Assembly: GCA_035315685.1 (NCBI GenBank)
Contig: DATFXR010000014.1
Span: 1-22,413, forward strand
Direction: 5' to 3'
Source: QHWK01 sp035315685
Lineage (GTDB): Bacteria; Acidobacteriota; Vicinamibacteria; Vicinamibacterales; CAVVIG01
Length of the DNA: 22,413 nucleotides
A program made the translations under genes and the position numbers. The notes beneath the pieces are model-generated. The model did no database searches. It was not told the DNA's origin and was given only the letters and a program-made list of their open reading frames with translations. This document shows, one piece after another, positions 22,059-22,413 of this stretch (positions within the stretch are counted from its first letter, which is position 1; each line of letters starts with the position of its first letter).

Positions 22059-22413
22059 TTATGCAGAGGCCGGAGCCGGCTCGCGGCGCGGACGCTGCGG
22101 ACGCGTGGCTCGCCGCGGATCGGTTTCCTGCGCGGCGGCCTCTTCGGCGGCCTCGCGGGCGTTTTCCGCGTCGATCGACTGCTTCATGTCGCGGCCGGCG
22201 ATCACCGCGTCGGCGATCCGCGACGCGAACAGCCGGATCGACCGCAATGCGTCGTCGTTGCCGGGAATCACCAGATCGACTTCGTCCGGATCGCAGTTGG
22301 TGTCGACGATGCCGATCACCGGAATCTTGAGCTTGCGCGCCTCGTCGACTGCGATCTTCTCCTTCTTCGTGTCGACGACGAACACCGCGTCGGGCAGCCG
22401 CGACATGCCGCGG
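22059..22413 (-). CDS. rpsB: 30S ribosomal protein S2, C-terminal part (5' end outside window)
   Basis: About 117 C-terminal residues are visible. The family signature is unmistakable: RGMSRLPDAVFVVDTKKEK, AVDEARKLKIPVIGIVDTN, then CDPDEVDLVIPGNDDALRSI. It ends with a helix (ADAVIAGRDMK) and a charged Ala/Glu/Arg/Pro-rich tail (RPQRPRREPAPASA), longer than in E. coli, as is usual in many phyla. S2 sits on the small-subunit head-platform junction. The rpsB-tsf order is nearly universal. An intrinsic terminator follows the stop by 26 nt. Confidence 0.96.
   Translation of the reverse strand, partial: RGMSRLPDAVFVVDTKKEKIAVDEARKLKIPVIGIVDTNCDPDEVDLVIPGNDDALRSIRLFASRIADAVIAGRDMKQSIDAENAREAAEEAAAQETDPRRATRPQRPRREPAPASA

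Noticed and set aside
21011..22330. 439-codon open frame on the plus strand
   Set aside because: Runs antisense through tsf, the terminator and rpsB, which are unmistakable on the other strand.

Overview
The window is high-GC bacterial chromosome with strong G/C bias at third codon positions. It suggests a soil or environmental Acidobacteriota, probably of the Vicinamibacteria type. The markers are an Oar-like TonB-dependent receptor with an N-terminal carboxypeptidase-regulatory domain, an orphan duplicated FtsX/MacB permease (ADOP type), and a Ser/Thr kinase fused to TolB-like repeats. This is inferred from gene families; no rRNA gene is present to prove it. Nearly everything is on the minus strand; the clear plus-strand genes are pfkA and one small hypothetical gene.

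Layout on the plus-strand scale. 1-1463: PolX/PHP-type protein cut by the window edge, with a degraded polymerase site. 1471-1836: rhodanese-fold protein without its catalytic Cys. 1898-2113: small Cys-rich protein. 2335-2538: small plus-strand protein. 2648-3641: methyltransferase overlapped ATGA-style by a 67-residue zinc-ribbon protein, with a possible 43-residue gene before it. 3705-6323: receptor-type Ser/Thr kinase. 6752-9778: TonB-dependent receptor. 10007-12454: ADOP permease. 12706-13995: PQQ-dependent sugar dehydrogenase. 14304-15539: PAF-acetylhydrolase-like alpha/beta hydrolase. 15686-16291: purN. 16510-16585: tRNA-Ala(CGC). 16666-17748: pfkA on plus. 17834-18091: GlsB/YeaQ-type membrane protein.

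18236-22413 is the conserved translation/nucleotide block, read right to left as rpsB (partial), tsf, pyrH, frr, followed 7 bp later by a threonine synthase. A textbook intrinsic terminator lies between rpsB and tsf, and a repeat-rich spacer lies between tsf and pyrH.

No defence island, prophage, CRISPR array or biosynthetic cluster is visible. The most interesting signals are small: (1) -10 boxes 7-9 nt before the start codons of pyrH, pfkA, the rhodanese-like gene and possibly the hydrolase, implying leaderless mRNAs, while other genes here have clear Shine-Dalgarno sequences; (2) a terminator only 20 nt from the tsf start; (3) PolX-like and rhodanese-like proteins that have lost catalytic residues; (4) short-period intergenic repeats; (5) two stretches that look like orphan coding remnants. 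All functions are assigned by recognising motifs by eye; no database search was run.
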